A stretch of 64,000 nucleotides of DNA from Actinopolyspora erythraea. GTDB taxonomy: Bacteria; Actinomycetota; Actinomycetes; Mycobacteriales; Pseudonocardiaceae. Both the position numbers and the translations under genes were made by a program. The notes beneath the pieces were generated by a model. It was not told the DNA's origin. It did not search any database and saw only the letters and a list, made by a program, of their open reading frames with translations. How positions within the stretch are numbered: the stretch's first letter is position 1; every line of letters starts with the position of its first letter. The stretch is taken from the NCBI RefSeq assembly GCF_002263515.1, contig NZ_CP022752.1, forward strand, positions 2,666,001 to 2,730,000, read 5' to 3'. Of this stretch, positions 43,055-51,433 are shown one piece after another.

Positions 43055-44065
43055 ATGCGGGTGTTGGCGGCTCCGGACAAGTTCCGCGGCTCCGCGAACG
43101 CGGCCGAGGTGGCGAGCGCCATCGCTGAGGCGGCGCGGTCGTGCGGACTGGAATGCCTCGAACTGCCGCTGGCCGACGGCGGGGAGGGCACGCTCGACGC
43201 GTTCGGTGGCCCCAACCGGTGGTCCGAGGTGACCGGCCCGCTGGGAGAGCGGATACGGGCGGGTTGGCGTCTCGACCCCGACGGGCGCGCCGTGGTGGAG
43301 ATGGCCCGTGCCTCGGGGGTGGCGCTGGTGGGTGGCGCCGAGGGCAACTCCCCCGAGCGGGCGAGCACTTCGGGGACGGGCGAGTTGGTCGCGACCGCGC
43401 TGCGGGAGGGAGCGCAGCGGGTGCTGGTCGGCATGGGTGGTTCGGCGACCACCGACGGCGGTGTCGGAGCGGTGGAGGTGTTGGCACCGTTCGCGCCGTT
43501 GGACGGGTCGGACGGAAACCCCGAGGTACTGGTCTGTTGCGATGTGGACACCGCGTTCCCGGACGCGGCACGGGTGTTCGGTCCACAGAAGGGTGTCGGC
43601 CCGGAACGGATCGAGCACCTGACCGACCGGCTGCACGAGCTCGCAGCCGAGTACCGACATCGGTTCGGAGTGGATGTCTCAAGGATTCCGGGCGGCGGGG
43701 CCGCCGGCGGGTTGGCGGGCGGGCTGGCAGCGCTGGGAGCACGGCCGGTGTCCGGTTTCGACACGATCGCCGGGGAACGGGGACTGCACGCGCTCCTGGA
43801 CACCGTGGACCTGGTGGTCACCGGGGAGGGAAAGCTCGACCTCGGCTCGTTCGAGGGAAAGGTGGTCGGTGGCGTGGCCCGCGAGGCGTGGCGGCGCGAC
43901 GTGGAGGTCCTGGCGGTGGTGGGAACCGCGAGCGCCGAGGCCGCCGAGCTGATCCCGACGCGGGACGTCTCCGCCGAGTTCGGACGCTGGCGTGCCTGGC
44001 ACGAGACCGCCGAGTGCGTGCGGCGGTGTGTGATCGACCGGTTGAAAACGGTCGGAAGAGCATGA
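43055..44065 (+). CDS. glxK: Glycerate kinase (GarK/GlxK family)
   Basis: 336 residues from ATG 43055, with AGGAGGG four bases upstream. The family signatures are MRVLAAPDKFRGSANAAEVA, ELPLADGGEGTLDAFGG, GVGAVEVLAPFAPLDGSDGN, GTGELVATALREGAQRVLVG, MGGSATTDGGVG, GGGAAGGLAGGLAALGARPV and VVTGEGKLDLGSFEGKVVGG. It phosphorylates D-glycerate with ATP to 2-phosphoglycerate, feeding glycolysis. It stands downstream of the DUF993/isomerase pair with the inverted-repeat element between, so it may be the last step of that pathway if the aldol-type cleavage gives a glycerate precursor (inference). Confidence 0.9.
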   Translation: MRVLAAPDKFRGSANAAEVASAIAEAARSCGLECLELPLADGGEGTLDAFGGPNRWSEVTGPLGERIRAGWRLDPDGRAVVEMARASGVALVGGAEGNSPERASTSGTGELVATALREGAQRVLVGMGGSATTDGGVGAVEVLAPFAPLDGSDGNPEVLVCCDVDTAFPDAARVFGPQKGVGPERIEHLTDRLHELAAEYRHRFGVDVSRIPGGGAAGGLAGGLAALGARPVSGFDTIAGERGLHALLDTVDLVVTGEGKLDLGSFEGKVVGGVAREAWRRDVEVLAVVGTASAEAAELIPTRDVSAEFGRWRAWHETAECVRRCVIDRLKTVGRA

Positions 44066-44098
44066 TCTCCGGCAACGAGCGCCGCCCCGGGTGTGTGC

Positions 44099-44126
44099 GG
44101 TGGGACGGCACCGGCGCCGTCCCACC
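44099..44126. terminator. Bidirectional terminator between glycerate kinase and the PL26 lyase
   Basis: GGTGGGACGGC / GCCGTCCCACC, 11-bp perfect stem with a 6-base loop, between convergent stops. Confidence 0.6.
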
Positions 44127-44146
44127 CGCGACTGCCGAGGAGCGGG

Positions 44147-46891
44147 TCAGGGCGCCTCGTCCGGGGCGATGGCCAGCAACGAGATGATCGCCAGGCCACG
44201 TTGGGCGGCGTCGTTGGTGCCACAGACGGCGAAGTCGCCGGACTGGTTGTGCGAGCGGTTCGTGGGGATCTCGTCCACCGGCGAGGCCACCGCCGCACCG
44301 TCCACCCGAACCGGTTCCGGCCAGGGCCGCCCGTTGGGATCGGAGGTGAAACGCTGCCAACCGCGGCGACGCAGCCACGGCTCGTCCAACTGCTCACCCG
44401 CCCAAGCGGTCACCCGGGAGTAGATCGTCCCGAACACTCCGGGGTCGAAGTCGAACCCGAACCTGTCGATCTTCTCCTCCGCCGGGGCCTGCACGTAGCG
44501 GGCGAATTCCAGCAGGGTCCGCCGGAACTCGGGCACGTCGACGAGGTCGAGCGCCTCCCACAGGATCTGTTCACCGCAGAAGGCCATCGACAGATTGTAG
44601 CCGCCCTCGTAGTCCCCCTTGCCGAGGTTCGTCAGGTGCGCCGTCTCCGGGTCGAACCCGACCGCGCCACCGGCCTCGCCGGTGAACAGACCGGCCGGGA
44701 AGCCGGCGATGTCGCGCATCCCGGTGACGATGCGGTCCCGCCAACGGGTGTCACCGGTGCGTTCCCACTCGGTCATCCAGTTGCTGACCAGCGCGTACCA
44801 GTCGGGGCCGATGCGCAGCCGCGTCGGCACCCGGTCCTGGGGATCCAGCACGTTGCGCAGCGGTGGGAGCCGCACCATGGTCCGGTCCGCCCGCAGCGAG
44901 GAGCGCATCAGCTCGCCCAGCAGCTCGTCGGCGGTGAGGTAGTAGCAGAACCGCTTGGTGAACGACTCGGAGACCCGCGCCTCCTTGGCACCGCCGCCCC
45001 AGTGCGAGACGTTGTGCCGCGAGCCCAGCCCGGCGAAGCGGCCGGTGTGGTGCGTGTCGACCTCACTGAGGTGCTTGGTCATCGCCCGTGCCAGCCGGAA
45101 GGCCTCCGGATCGCCGGAGCGCAGGAAGGCGTACCACAGCATCGCGTCGGTGCCGAGTTCACCGTTGTCCCAGGCGTAACCGCCCACGTCGTAACGCCAC
45201 TCGTGCCGATCCCCGTCGTAGGTGTGCATGACGTCGCCGTGGTCCCAGAAGCCGTACCACTGGCGCTGGTCGACCTGTCCCGCGTAGAAGGCGACGTCGC
45301 GTTCGAGGGAGTCCTCCAGCTCGGCTTTCCGCTCTCCCGTGCGATCGGGCAGGCTCCACCGGCCGAACACCCCGGCACGGTGATAGCGCTCCGGAGCGGC
45401 GACCAGCCTCGGTGGCGAGTCCACCACCTCGGACAGCCGCACCACCCGCTCCCGCGAAGGAGTCGAGTCCAGCGCCCACAACCGCATCTCGGTGGAACGT
45501 GCGATCCCCTCCGGTGAGCTGAGCCCCTCCTGCACGTCCTCGTAGGCCAGTCCCAGCCCGTGCGCCTCGGTGTCGTAGTGCCGCAGGTCCATGGCCTCGC
45601 CGTGCGGCGAGTAGGACCACAGCGTCACGGTCGCCGTGTCCCCCGCGGCGCCACGGATGTCCAGCGAACGCGGGAACCGCCGCCAGAAGTCGTGCATCCC
45701 CACTCCGAGACCGCCGGAGGCACCACCGACGTAGCCGAACCCGGCGGCCCGGTGCCCCCTGCCCGCGTTCCTGAGCCAGCTCGACTCCGAGGAGGTTCGC
45801 TTCCACACCGCGAAGTGCTCGGAAGACCCCTGGAACAGCGCGAAGTCGTTCCACAGCGCCAGCTCCCGGTACCCGTCGCGGACCTCCTCGGACCACTCGG
45901 CGGGCGGTGGGGTGGCCTTTCCGGCGTACTGGGCCCGCCGCACCGCCTCGCCGGGATCGCGCCGCAGCCCGGTCAGCACCCGTACCGGCTCGCCCCACAC
46001 ACCTCCCGAGGCGGTGCCGAACCGGATGTGGCGGTTGTGGGCGTCATCGGTCATGGGCACCCCGAGCCGCAGCCCCATCCCGCGCACGAAGACGTGCTCG
46101 CTGTCGGCGTCCCAGTAGACGTTGTGCACCAGACTCATCGACTCGTCGCCCGAGGCGAGGTACACCCGCATGCTCCAGGGCAGCATCTTCCGACCGCCGG
46201 CACCACGGTTGCGGCCGTGGTCGCGTCGATAGCGCCCGGAGAGCTTGACCACCGCGCGCACCGGCCCACGTTGTTCGATCTCGGCCTCCTCGACCACCCC
46301 GGACCACTCGGTCCGACGCGGCTCGGCGTGTTCGCCGTCCGGGCGGTCCTGCACGAGCAGCGCCAGCCTGCCGTTCTCGGCCGTCACCCGCTCACCTCGT
46401 CGAACCGACCGGATCACGTGTGGACCCCGGCGGCCCAACCTGACCTCGACCGTGCCGTTGGTCAGCCGTATCTCGTCGCCGTGCTCGGACACTCGCACCG
46501 CATCGTCGGGCGCGGCGGGTTCACCGGGTGCGAGACGGTAACCACCCGCGGCGGCGCCCGCGGCCACGGCGTGACCGCTCCACTTGAGCGTGCCGTCCGG
46601 CCAGTAGGCCAACGGCCAGGACTGCACGGGGACCGGATCACCGTCCGCTGTGGTCAGGGCGAAGGGGGTGTCCGCCGAGACCTTCCCGCGCGGCCACGGC
46701 ACACCCCATGCCGTGGTGGTCGGCGCGGCCGGGGCCCCGCCGAGCCAGTGCAACTCGGTGGGCTCACCGGACTCACCACCACCCCGCGGTGAGGCGTCCG
46801 CCTCGGTACCGCGGGCGAACAGCGGGGTCGCGGCCGTCACCCCGGCCCCGGCCAGAAAACCACGACGCGCGAACTCGGAACTCGCTGACAC
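44147..46891 (-). CDS. Tat-exported exo-rhamnogalacturonan lyase-like protein (PcRGLX/YetA, PL26 type)
   Basis: 914 residues from GTG 46891, with GGAGG six bases upstream; the open frame extends further back but that part is shadow coding. The N terminus ARRGFLAGAGVTAATPLFAR is a twin-arginine signal. The body matches the PcRGLX/YetA family: ELHWLGGAPAAPTTTAWGVP, WPRGKVSADTPFALTTADGD, VQSWPLAYWPDGTLKWSGHA (N-terminal domain), YWDADSEHVFVRGMGLRLGV, WGYGFWDHGDV-like YGFWDHGDVMHTYDGDRHEW and GYAWDNGELGTDAMLWYAFL (catalytic domain). The family is named for a fungal enzyme that removes unsaturated galacturonyl-rhamnose from rhamnogalacturonan I. Next to rhamnose catabolism genes that activity fits well, though related YetA proteins may have other substrates. 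Confidence 0.8.
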   Translation of the reverse strand: MSASSEFARRGFLAGAGVTAATPLFARGTEADASPRGGGESGEPTELHWLGGAPAAPTTTAWGVPWPRGKVSADTPFALTTADGDPVPVQSWPLAYWPDGTLKWSGHAVAAGAAAGGYRLAPGEPAAPDDAVRVSEHGDEIRLTNGTVEVRLGRRGPHVIRSVRRGERVTAENGRLALLVQDRPDGEHAEPRRTEWSGVVEEAEIEQRGPVRAVVKLSGRYRRDHGRNRGAGGRKMLPWSMRVYLASGDESMSLVHNVYWDADSEHVFVRGMGLRLGVPMTDDAHNRHIRFGTASGGVWGEPVRVLTGLRRDPGEAVRRAQYAGKATPPPAEWSEEVRDGYRELALWNDFALFQGSSEHFAVWKRTSSESSWLRNAGRGHRAAGFGYVGGASGGLGVGMHDFWRRFPRSLDIRGAAGDTATVTLWSYSPHGEAMDLRHYDTEAHGLGLAYEDVQEGLSSPEGIARSTEMRLWALDSTPSRERVVRLSEVVDSPPRLVAAPERYHRAGVFGRWSLPDRTGERKAELEDSLERDVAFYAGQVDQRQWYGFWDHGDVMHTYDGDRHEWRYDVGGYAWDNGELGTDAMLWYAFLRSGDPEAFRLARAMTKHLSEVDTHHTGRFAGLGSRHNVSHWGGGAKEARVSESFTKRFCYYLTADELLGELMRSSLRADRTMVRLPPLRNVLDPQDRVPTRLRIGPDWYALVSNWMTEWERTGDTRWRDRIVTGMRDIAGFPAGLFTGEAGGAVGFDPETAHLTNLGKGDYEGGYNLSMAFCGEQILWEALDLVDVPEFRRTLLEFARYVQAPAEEKIDRFGFDFDPGVFGTIYSRVTAWAGEQLDEPWLRRRGWQRFTSDPNGRPWPEPVRVDGAAVASPVDEIPTNRSHNQSGDFAVCGTNDAAQRGLAIISLLAIAPDEAP

Positions 46892-47012
46892 GAACAACCT
46901 CCGAACGACGATCTGGGATGTCGCTGAAACTCGAGGAACGGGTGGCGCACTCGCTCGCGAAACCGTGGTAGAGGCTCTCGAAGCGCCGCGAACGCACCGG
47001 GCGGACCAATCG

Positions 47013-47039
47013 CCCCGTCGGGCTCCTTCCCCGACGGGG
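47013..47039. terminator. Hairpin after rhaM
   Basis: CCCCGTCGGG / CCCGACGGGG, 10-bp stem with a 7-base loop, on the minus strand downstream of rhaM and upstream of the lyase gene; separates the two transcription units. Confidence 0.5.
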
Positions 47040-47105
47040 AGCGGAAGAACTATTTCGGGAACGGTCGAAACGGTGCTCCCCGACACAGGCCGGGGCGACA
47101 ACCGG

Positions 47106-47423
47106 TCAGTCGAGGTGGAATACCTCCTCCAGGCCGACCATCGCCTGGTCCGGATCGGCACCGTCGGTGTCGGCGAAGAACTCGGCCATCTCGGCCTGCC
47201 ACAACCGGTTGACCTCGGTGCGTGCCATGGCCTCCTTCGCGGCCTCGAAGTCCTCGCACTCCAGATAACCCACCAGCAGCCCGTCCTGGCGCAGGAACAA
47301 CGAGTAGTTGTGCCATCCGGCCTCGGACAGCGCGCGGCGCATGCTCGGCCACACGTCACGATGACGCTGCCTGTACTCGTCCATTCGCTCCGGTTTCACA
47401 CGCAGCACGAAGCAAACTCGCAC
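47106..47423 (-). CDS. rhaM: L-rhamnose mutarotase
   Basis: 105 residues, exactly the family size. The hallmark residues are present: VCFVLRVKPERMDEYRQRHR (His of YRQRH), DVWPSMRRALSEAGWHNYSL (VWP and the Trp-His pair), FLRQDGLLVGYLECED and WQAEMAEFFADT. It interconverts alpha and beta anomers of L-rhamnose so that the isomerase receives its preferred form. The ATG at 47423 has GAGGAG upstream. It follows the MFS importer gene by 42 bp on the same strand, so the two are co-transcribed. Confidence 0.95.
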   Translation of the reverse strand: MRVCFVLRVKPERMDEYRQRHRDVWPSMRRALSEAGWHNYSLFLRQDGLLVGYLECEDFEAAKEAMARTEVNRLWQAEMAEFFADTDGADPDQAMVGLEEVFHLD

Positions 47424-47465
47424 GGCTTCTCCTCTCGACGACGTCCGGTGGACGGACCGGGATCC

Positions 47466-48821
47466 TCACTGGTCGGTGGCAGCGGCACCGGCGGCGAGCT
47501 CCCCGCTCGGGGGCCGCTGCCAACCACCGCTGGTTTCGATCTCCTCCAGCGTCCTTCCCTCCGTCCGAGGGCCGAACACCGTGCCGATCACCCCGCTGAC
47601 GAACAGGAAACCGGCCAGGATGAACGCCAGGTTCCGGAAGCCGGTGGCGGTCACCAGCGGCACGAAGAAGCTCCAGATCCCCAGGGCTATGCGCACCACC
47701 GCGAACATCAGGCCCTGCGCGGTACTGCGCAGCCTCGTGGGGAACAACTCCCCGGACCACAGCTGGAAGAAGTGCTGGGCTCCGAACCCCCCACCGATGC
47801 CGATGGCGAGGATGTAGCCGAGGGCGGTCGTGAAGTTCAGCGGCAGCAGCGCCAGGAACAGCACACCGATCATCTGGATCAGCGAGGACAGCGCGAACAG
47901 CAGTCTGCGGTTGATCCGGTCGTTGAGCGGCATGAAGACCAGACCGGTGAACAGCGCCACCAGCAGGAAGTACAGCGACTGCAGGCCGACGCTGGCCGCT
48001 TCGCTCTGACTGCCGAACACCTGCAGCAGGTAGGGGTAGTAGAACCCGTTGGTACCGGCGAAGAGGTTCCAGATACCGTACATCCCGATCAGGAACAGCA
48101 TGGTGGGCAGTGCCCGCCGGGACAGCAGGGGGCGGACACCGTCGGTCCACCGGACCCCTCGGGAGGAACCGGACGCACCCGCTCCGGTGGCGACCTCGCG
48201 TTTCCACAGGGCCGACTCCCCAATACCGTGGCGCATCCACCAGGTCACCAGGGCGACCAGGAACAGGTGCGCGAACAGCAGCCTTATCCCCAGCATGCCC
48301 AGTGGTTGCAGCGCCAGTCCCAGCAACAGGGTCACCACCGGCCCCAGCGACCACAGCACCTGGGCCAACGCGCCGAACTTGCCGCGACTGTCCGCCGGGG
48401 AGAACTCGGTGATCAGGCTCCACGACGCGGGGATGTCGGCACCGACGGTCAGCCCCACGATGACGTAACCGACGAACAGCATCGGAGTGTTGACCGCGAA
48501 GATGATCCACAGCGTGCCGAACATGTAGAGCAGCAGGTCGTAGGCGTAGATCTTCTTGCGGCCGTACTTGTCGCAGACGTAGCCGCCGATCAGCGCTCCC
48601 ACCCCCGCCGAGATCGCGTTGGAGCTGAACGCGCCCAGCAGTCCCACCGTGCTGTCGGAGAGGCCGAACGTCCGCACCCACAGCCCGAGTCCCACCGATC
48701 CGGCCACGATGGATCCGGCGTCGATGTAGCCCGCCATGGCCGCGACGAACGACCACTTCCAGAACTGCCGGCGCGTGGCGTCCTCACTGGGATCGACCAC
48801 CCCGGAACCCGCTGACGTCAT
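47466..48821 (-). CDS. MFS sugar transporter, probable L-rhamnose importer
   Basis: 451 residues from ATG 48821, with GAGG about eight bases upstream, and twelve membrane segments. The sugar-porter loop motif between helices 2 and 3 is GALIGGYVCDKYGRKKIYAY, its counterpart in the second half is VFMPLNDRINRRLLFALSSL, and the last loop has FGPRTEGRTLEEIE, typical of the sugar porter family. It is followed by rhaM and lies opposite the rhaI-rhaEW-rhaB genes, so rhamnose is the likely cargo; this is inferred from position. A LacI-type operator lies upstream at 48904-48917. Confidence 0.85.
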   Translation of the reverse strand: MTSAGSGVVDPSEDATRRQFWKWSFVAAMAGYIDAGSIVAGSVGLGLWVRTFGLSDSTVGLLGAFSSNAISAGVGALIGGYVCDKYGRKKIYAYDLLLYMFGTLWIIFAVNTPMLFVGYVIVGLTVGADIPASWSLITEFSPADSRGKFGALAQVLWSLGPVVTLLLGLALQPLGMLGIRLLFAHLFLVALVTWWMRHGIGESALWKREVATGAGASGSSRGVRWTDGVRPLLSRRALPTMLFLIGMYGIWNLFAGTNGFYYPYLLQVFGSQSEAASVGLQSLYFLLVALFTGLVFMPLNDRINRRLLFALSSLIQMIGVLFLALLPLNFTTALGYILAIGIGGGFGAQHFFQLWSGELFPTRLRSTAQGLMFAVVRIALGIWSFFVPLVTATGFRNLAFILAGFLFVSGVIGTVFGPRTEGRTLEEIETSGGWQRPPSGELAAGAAATDQ

Positions 48822-48903
48822 CGCACGGACCTCTTCGACCTCGTCCCACGCGCACCGAACGGGCCGCGCGGCGAAAGCCACCGCACCTTTCCGACCCGAT
48901 TCA

Positions 48904-48917
48904 ATGAAACGTTTTAT
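48904..48917. promoter_or_regulatory. LacI-type operator for the MFS/rhaM operon
   Basis: ATGAAACGTTTTAT differs by one half-site base from the perfect ATGAAACGTTTCAT at 50177-50190. It lies 83 bp upstream of the transporter start, suitable for repression by the LacI protein encoded at 49086-50132. Confidence 0.6.
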
Positions 48918-49085
48918 AAAGCGAGACCGTAGATCCGGAGTGTGGCCCAGTCAACACCCCGGCGACCTACCGGGAACGCGGCCGGGGAACCGCGGGGCGC
49001 GACGACGCCGAGAACGCGCCGTTCTGCCAACGAACCTGGCCCCGCCAGGACGGGAGCCGATCCCCGCGCGGGAGACAGGGCGAAC

Positions 49086-50132
49086 TCACTCCCGCCGGGG
49101 CAGGGTGGAGCGCCGGACGATGAGTTCGGGAGGGTAGATCACGCTCTCGTGCTCGTGCTCGCGGCCGCCCTCGGTCTCGCGCAGCAGCAGCTCGGCCGCG
49201 GTGGCCCCCATCCGCTCGGCGGGCTGGCGCACCGAGGTCAGGGGAACGGCGGCCGCCTCGGCGAACTCGATGTCGTCGTAGCCGACCAGCGCGAGATCCT
49301 CGGGGACGCGGACCCCGGCGTCGAACATGGCCTGCAACAACCCCAGGGCCAACAGGTCGTTGGCGCAGAAGACCGCGGTGGGACGCGGGCGCAACCCGAG
49401 CAGCCGGGCTCCGGCGTCCCGCCCGGAGGCGACGTCGAGCCTGGTGGTCTCCAGCACCGTCAGACCGTCCGGCGGCAGTCCGGCCGCCGCCACGGCGTGC
49501 CGGGCCCCCACGAGCCGATCGGTGCACTGCGCCAGGTGGGACGGACCGCTGATGTAGGCCACACGCTCGTGACCGGCCTCGACGAGGTGGCGCATCGCCA
49601 GCTCACCCCCCGCGACGTCGTCGACCGAGACCGAACAGGCGTCGTCGCTGTCGACCACCCGGTCGACGAACACGTACGGAATACCGTGGCGGCGGAAGGC
49701 GAGCAGGTTCGACCCGGTGGTGTCCGCCGGGGTCACGAGCACCCCGCGCACCCGCTGCTCGGCGAACATGGACAGGTAGAGCGACTCCGCGTCCGGGTCC
49801 TGCGCGCTGTGGCACATCATGACCCCCAGCCCGTGCTCGCGCGCCGCCCGCTCGGCACCCCGGGAGAGCGCGACGAAGAACGGGTTGCCGATGTCGAGCA
49901 CCAGCAGCGCCACCATGCGGCTGTCCCCCGACCGCAGCTGGCGCGCCGACTCGCTCCGCACGTAGCCGAGCTCGTCGATGACCGCGCGGACCCGTGACCG
50001 GGTGTCGGCCGAGACGCGGTCCGGCCGGTTGAGCGCGTTGGAGACGGTCCCGATCGAGACCCCCGCCCGATGGGCGACGTCCTTGATGCTGACCTCTCCG
50101 GTTCTGCGGTTGCTGCCCGCGGCTGGCACCAC
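49086..50132 (-). CDS. rhaR: LacI-family repressor of the rhamnose genes
   Basis: 348 residues. The DNA-binding part is VSIKDVAHRAGVSIGTVSNA, LNRPDRVSADTRSRVRAVID and ELGYVRSESARQLRSG; the sensor domain starts VALLVLDIGNPFFVALSRGA and contains VPEDLALVGYDDIEFAEAAA. It lies between the MFS/rhaM operon and the divergent rhaI operon, and both flanks carry ATGAAACGTTT-type sites, so it is the probable rhamnose-pathway regulator, relieved by rhamnose or rhamnulose. The gene symbol reflects this role, not proven orthology. The VSNALN recognition segment commonly pairs with AACGTT-centred sites. Confidence 0.9.
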   Translation of the reverse strand: MVPAAGSNRRTGEVSIKDVAHRAGVSIGTVSNALNRPDRVSADTRSRVRAVIDELGYVRSESARQLRSGDSRMVALLVLDIGNPFFVALSRGAERAAREHGLGVMMCHSAQDPDAESLYLSMFAEQRVRGVLVTPADTTGSNLLAFRRHGIPYVFVDRVVDSDDACSVSVDDVAGGELAMRHLVEAGHERVAYISGPSHLAQCTDRLVGARHAVAAAGLPPDGLTVLETTRLDVASGRDAGARLLGLRPRPTAVFCANDLLALGLLQAMFDAGVRVPEDLALVGYDDIEFAEAAAVPLTSVRQPAERMGATAAELLLRETEGGREHEHESVIYPPELIVRRSTLPRRE

Positions 50133-50176
50133 GCCTCCCTTGACTCGGCTACACCCCCATCCTATCCTTCGCTTGA

Positions 50177-50190
50177 ATGAAACGTTTCAT
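50177..50190. promoter_or_regulatory. LacI-type operator in the rhaR-rhaI divergent promoter
   Basis: ATGAAACGTTTCAT is a perfect 14-bp palindrome, 45 bp before the rhaR start and 77 bp before the rhaI start, so one site can control both directions. Confidence 0.75.
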
Positions 50191-50266
50191 AATGATCGTT
50201 CATGATCGCGCGCCTCGCGTGTCACCGCCTTACCCGACCGCCGCCTGAACATCGGAGCAACCAGCA

Positions 50267-51433
50267 ATGCCGGACGAGAACGCCGTCAAGGCGGCCCTGA
50301 AGGACCAACGGATCGAGACCCCTTCCTGGGCGTACGGCAACTCCGGAACCCGGTTCAAGGTCTTCCCCCAGCCGGGGGTCCCCCGAAGTCCGCACGAGAA
50401 GCTCGAGGACGCCGCCCAGGTGCACGCCTACACCGGCGTGGCGCCGAGCGTGGCGCTGCACATTCCCTGGGACCGGGTGGACGACTACGCCGCGCTGGCC
50501 GATTACGCCACCGAACTCGGGCTGCGCGTCGGAGCGATCAACCCGAACGTCTTCCAGGACGACGACTACATGCTCGGCAGCGTGTGCAACCCCGATCCCG
50601 CCGTCCGCGAGAAGGCCGTCGCGCAGATCCTGGACTGCGTCGACATCATGGACCGCACGGACTCGGAGATCCTGAGCCTGTGGTTCGCCGACGGCACCAA
50701 CTACCCCGGACAGGACTCGCTGACCGCCCGCCAGGAGCGGCTCTCCGAGGCGCTGGACACGATCTACCGGCGGCTGGGCGAGCACCAGCGGATGCTGCTG
50801 GAGTACAAGTTCTTCGAACCCGCCTTCTACGCCACCGACGTGCCCGACTGGGGAACCTCCTTCGCGCACTGCGCGGACCTGGGCCCGCGCGCACAGGTGC
50901 TGGTGGACACCGGGCACCACGCACCGGGAACCAACATCGAGTTCATCGTGGCCACACTGCTGCGGCGGTCCAAACTGGGCGGTTTCCACTTCAACAGCAG
51001 GTTCTACGCCGACGACGACCTCATGGTCGGAGCCGCCGATCCCTTCCAGCTCTTCCGCATCATGCACGAGATCGTCCGGGCGGGCGCGCTCGAACACGGC
51101 GCGGGCATCGCGTTCATGCTCGACCAGTGCCACAACATCGAGCCGAAGATTCCCGCCATGATCCGTTCCGTGCTCAACGTGCAGGAGGCCACCGCCAAGG
51201 CCCTGCTCGTCGACGACGAGGCGCTGACGGCGGCGCAACGAGCCGGTGACGTGCTGGGCGCCAACGAGGTGCTGATGGACGCCTACAACAGCGACGTACG
51301 ACCGCTGCTGCGGGAGGCCCGCCGGGAGATGGGCGTCGAACCCGACCCGATCGCCGCCTACCGCGCCTCCGGCCACCAGGAGAAGCTGGCCGCCGAACGG
51401 CAGGGCGGTCAACAGGCGGGCTGGGGCGCGTGA
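50267..51433 (+). CDS. rhaI: L-rhamnose isomerase
   Basis: 388 residues, the size of the Pseudomonas stutzeri/Streptomyces-type enzyme (RhaI) rather than E. coli RhaA. Motifs of the xylose-isomerase-like barrel are clear: [75 protein letters not shown] (metal Glu), [20 protein letters not shown] (Asp and His) and [20 protein letters not shown]. It converts L-rhamnose to L-rhamnulose in the cytoplasm with a divalent metal. It is the first gene of the operon behind the rhaR operator and overlaps the next gene as GTGA. Confidence 0.95.
   Translation: MPDENAVKAALKDQRIETPSWAYGNSGTRFKVFPQPGVPRSPHEKLEDAAQVHAYTGVAPSVALHIPWDRVDDYAALADYATELGLRVGAINPNVFQDDDYMLGSVCNPDPAVREKAVAQILDCVDIMDRTDSEILSLWFADGTNYPGQDSLTARQERLSEALDTIYRRLGEHQRMLLEYKFFEPAFYATDVPDWGTSFAHCADLGPRAQVLVDTGHHAPGTNIEFIVATLLRRSKLGGFHFNSRFYADDDLMVGAADPFQLFRIMHEIVRAGALEHGAGIAFMLDQCHNIEPKIPAMIRSVLNVQEATAKALLVDDEALTAAQRAGDVLGANEVLMDAYNSDVRPLLREARREMGVEPDPIAAYRASGHQEKLAAERQGGQQAGWGA

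Noticed and set aside
44093..46792. Plus-strand open frames of over 400 codons across the PL26-type lyase
   Set aside because: Antisense to a gene with a clear Tat signal and family motifs.
46892..47359. N-terminal extension of the lyase open frame into the rhaM region
   Set aside because: It overlaps rhaM in another frame, and the GTG at 46891 has both a ribosome site and a Tat signal directly after it.
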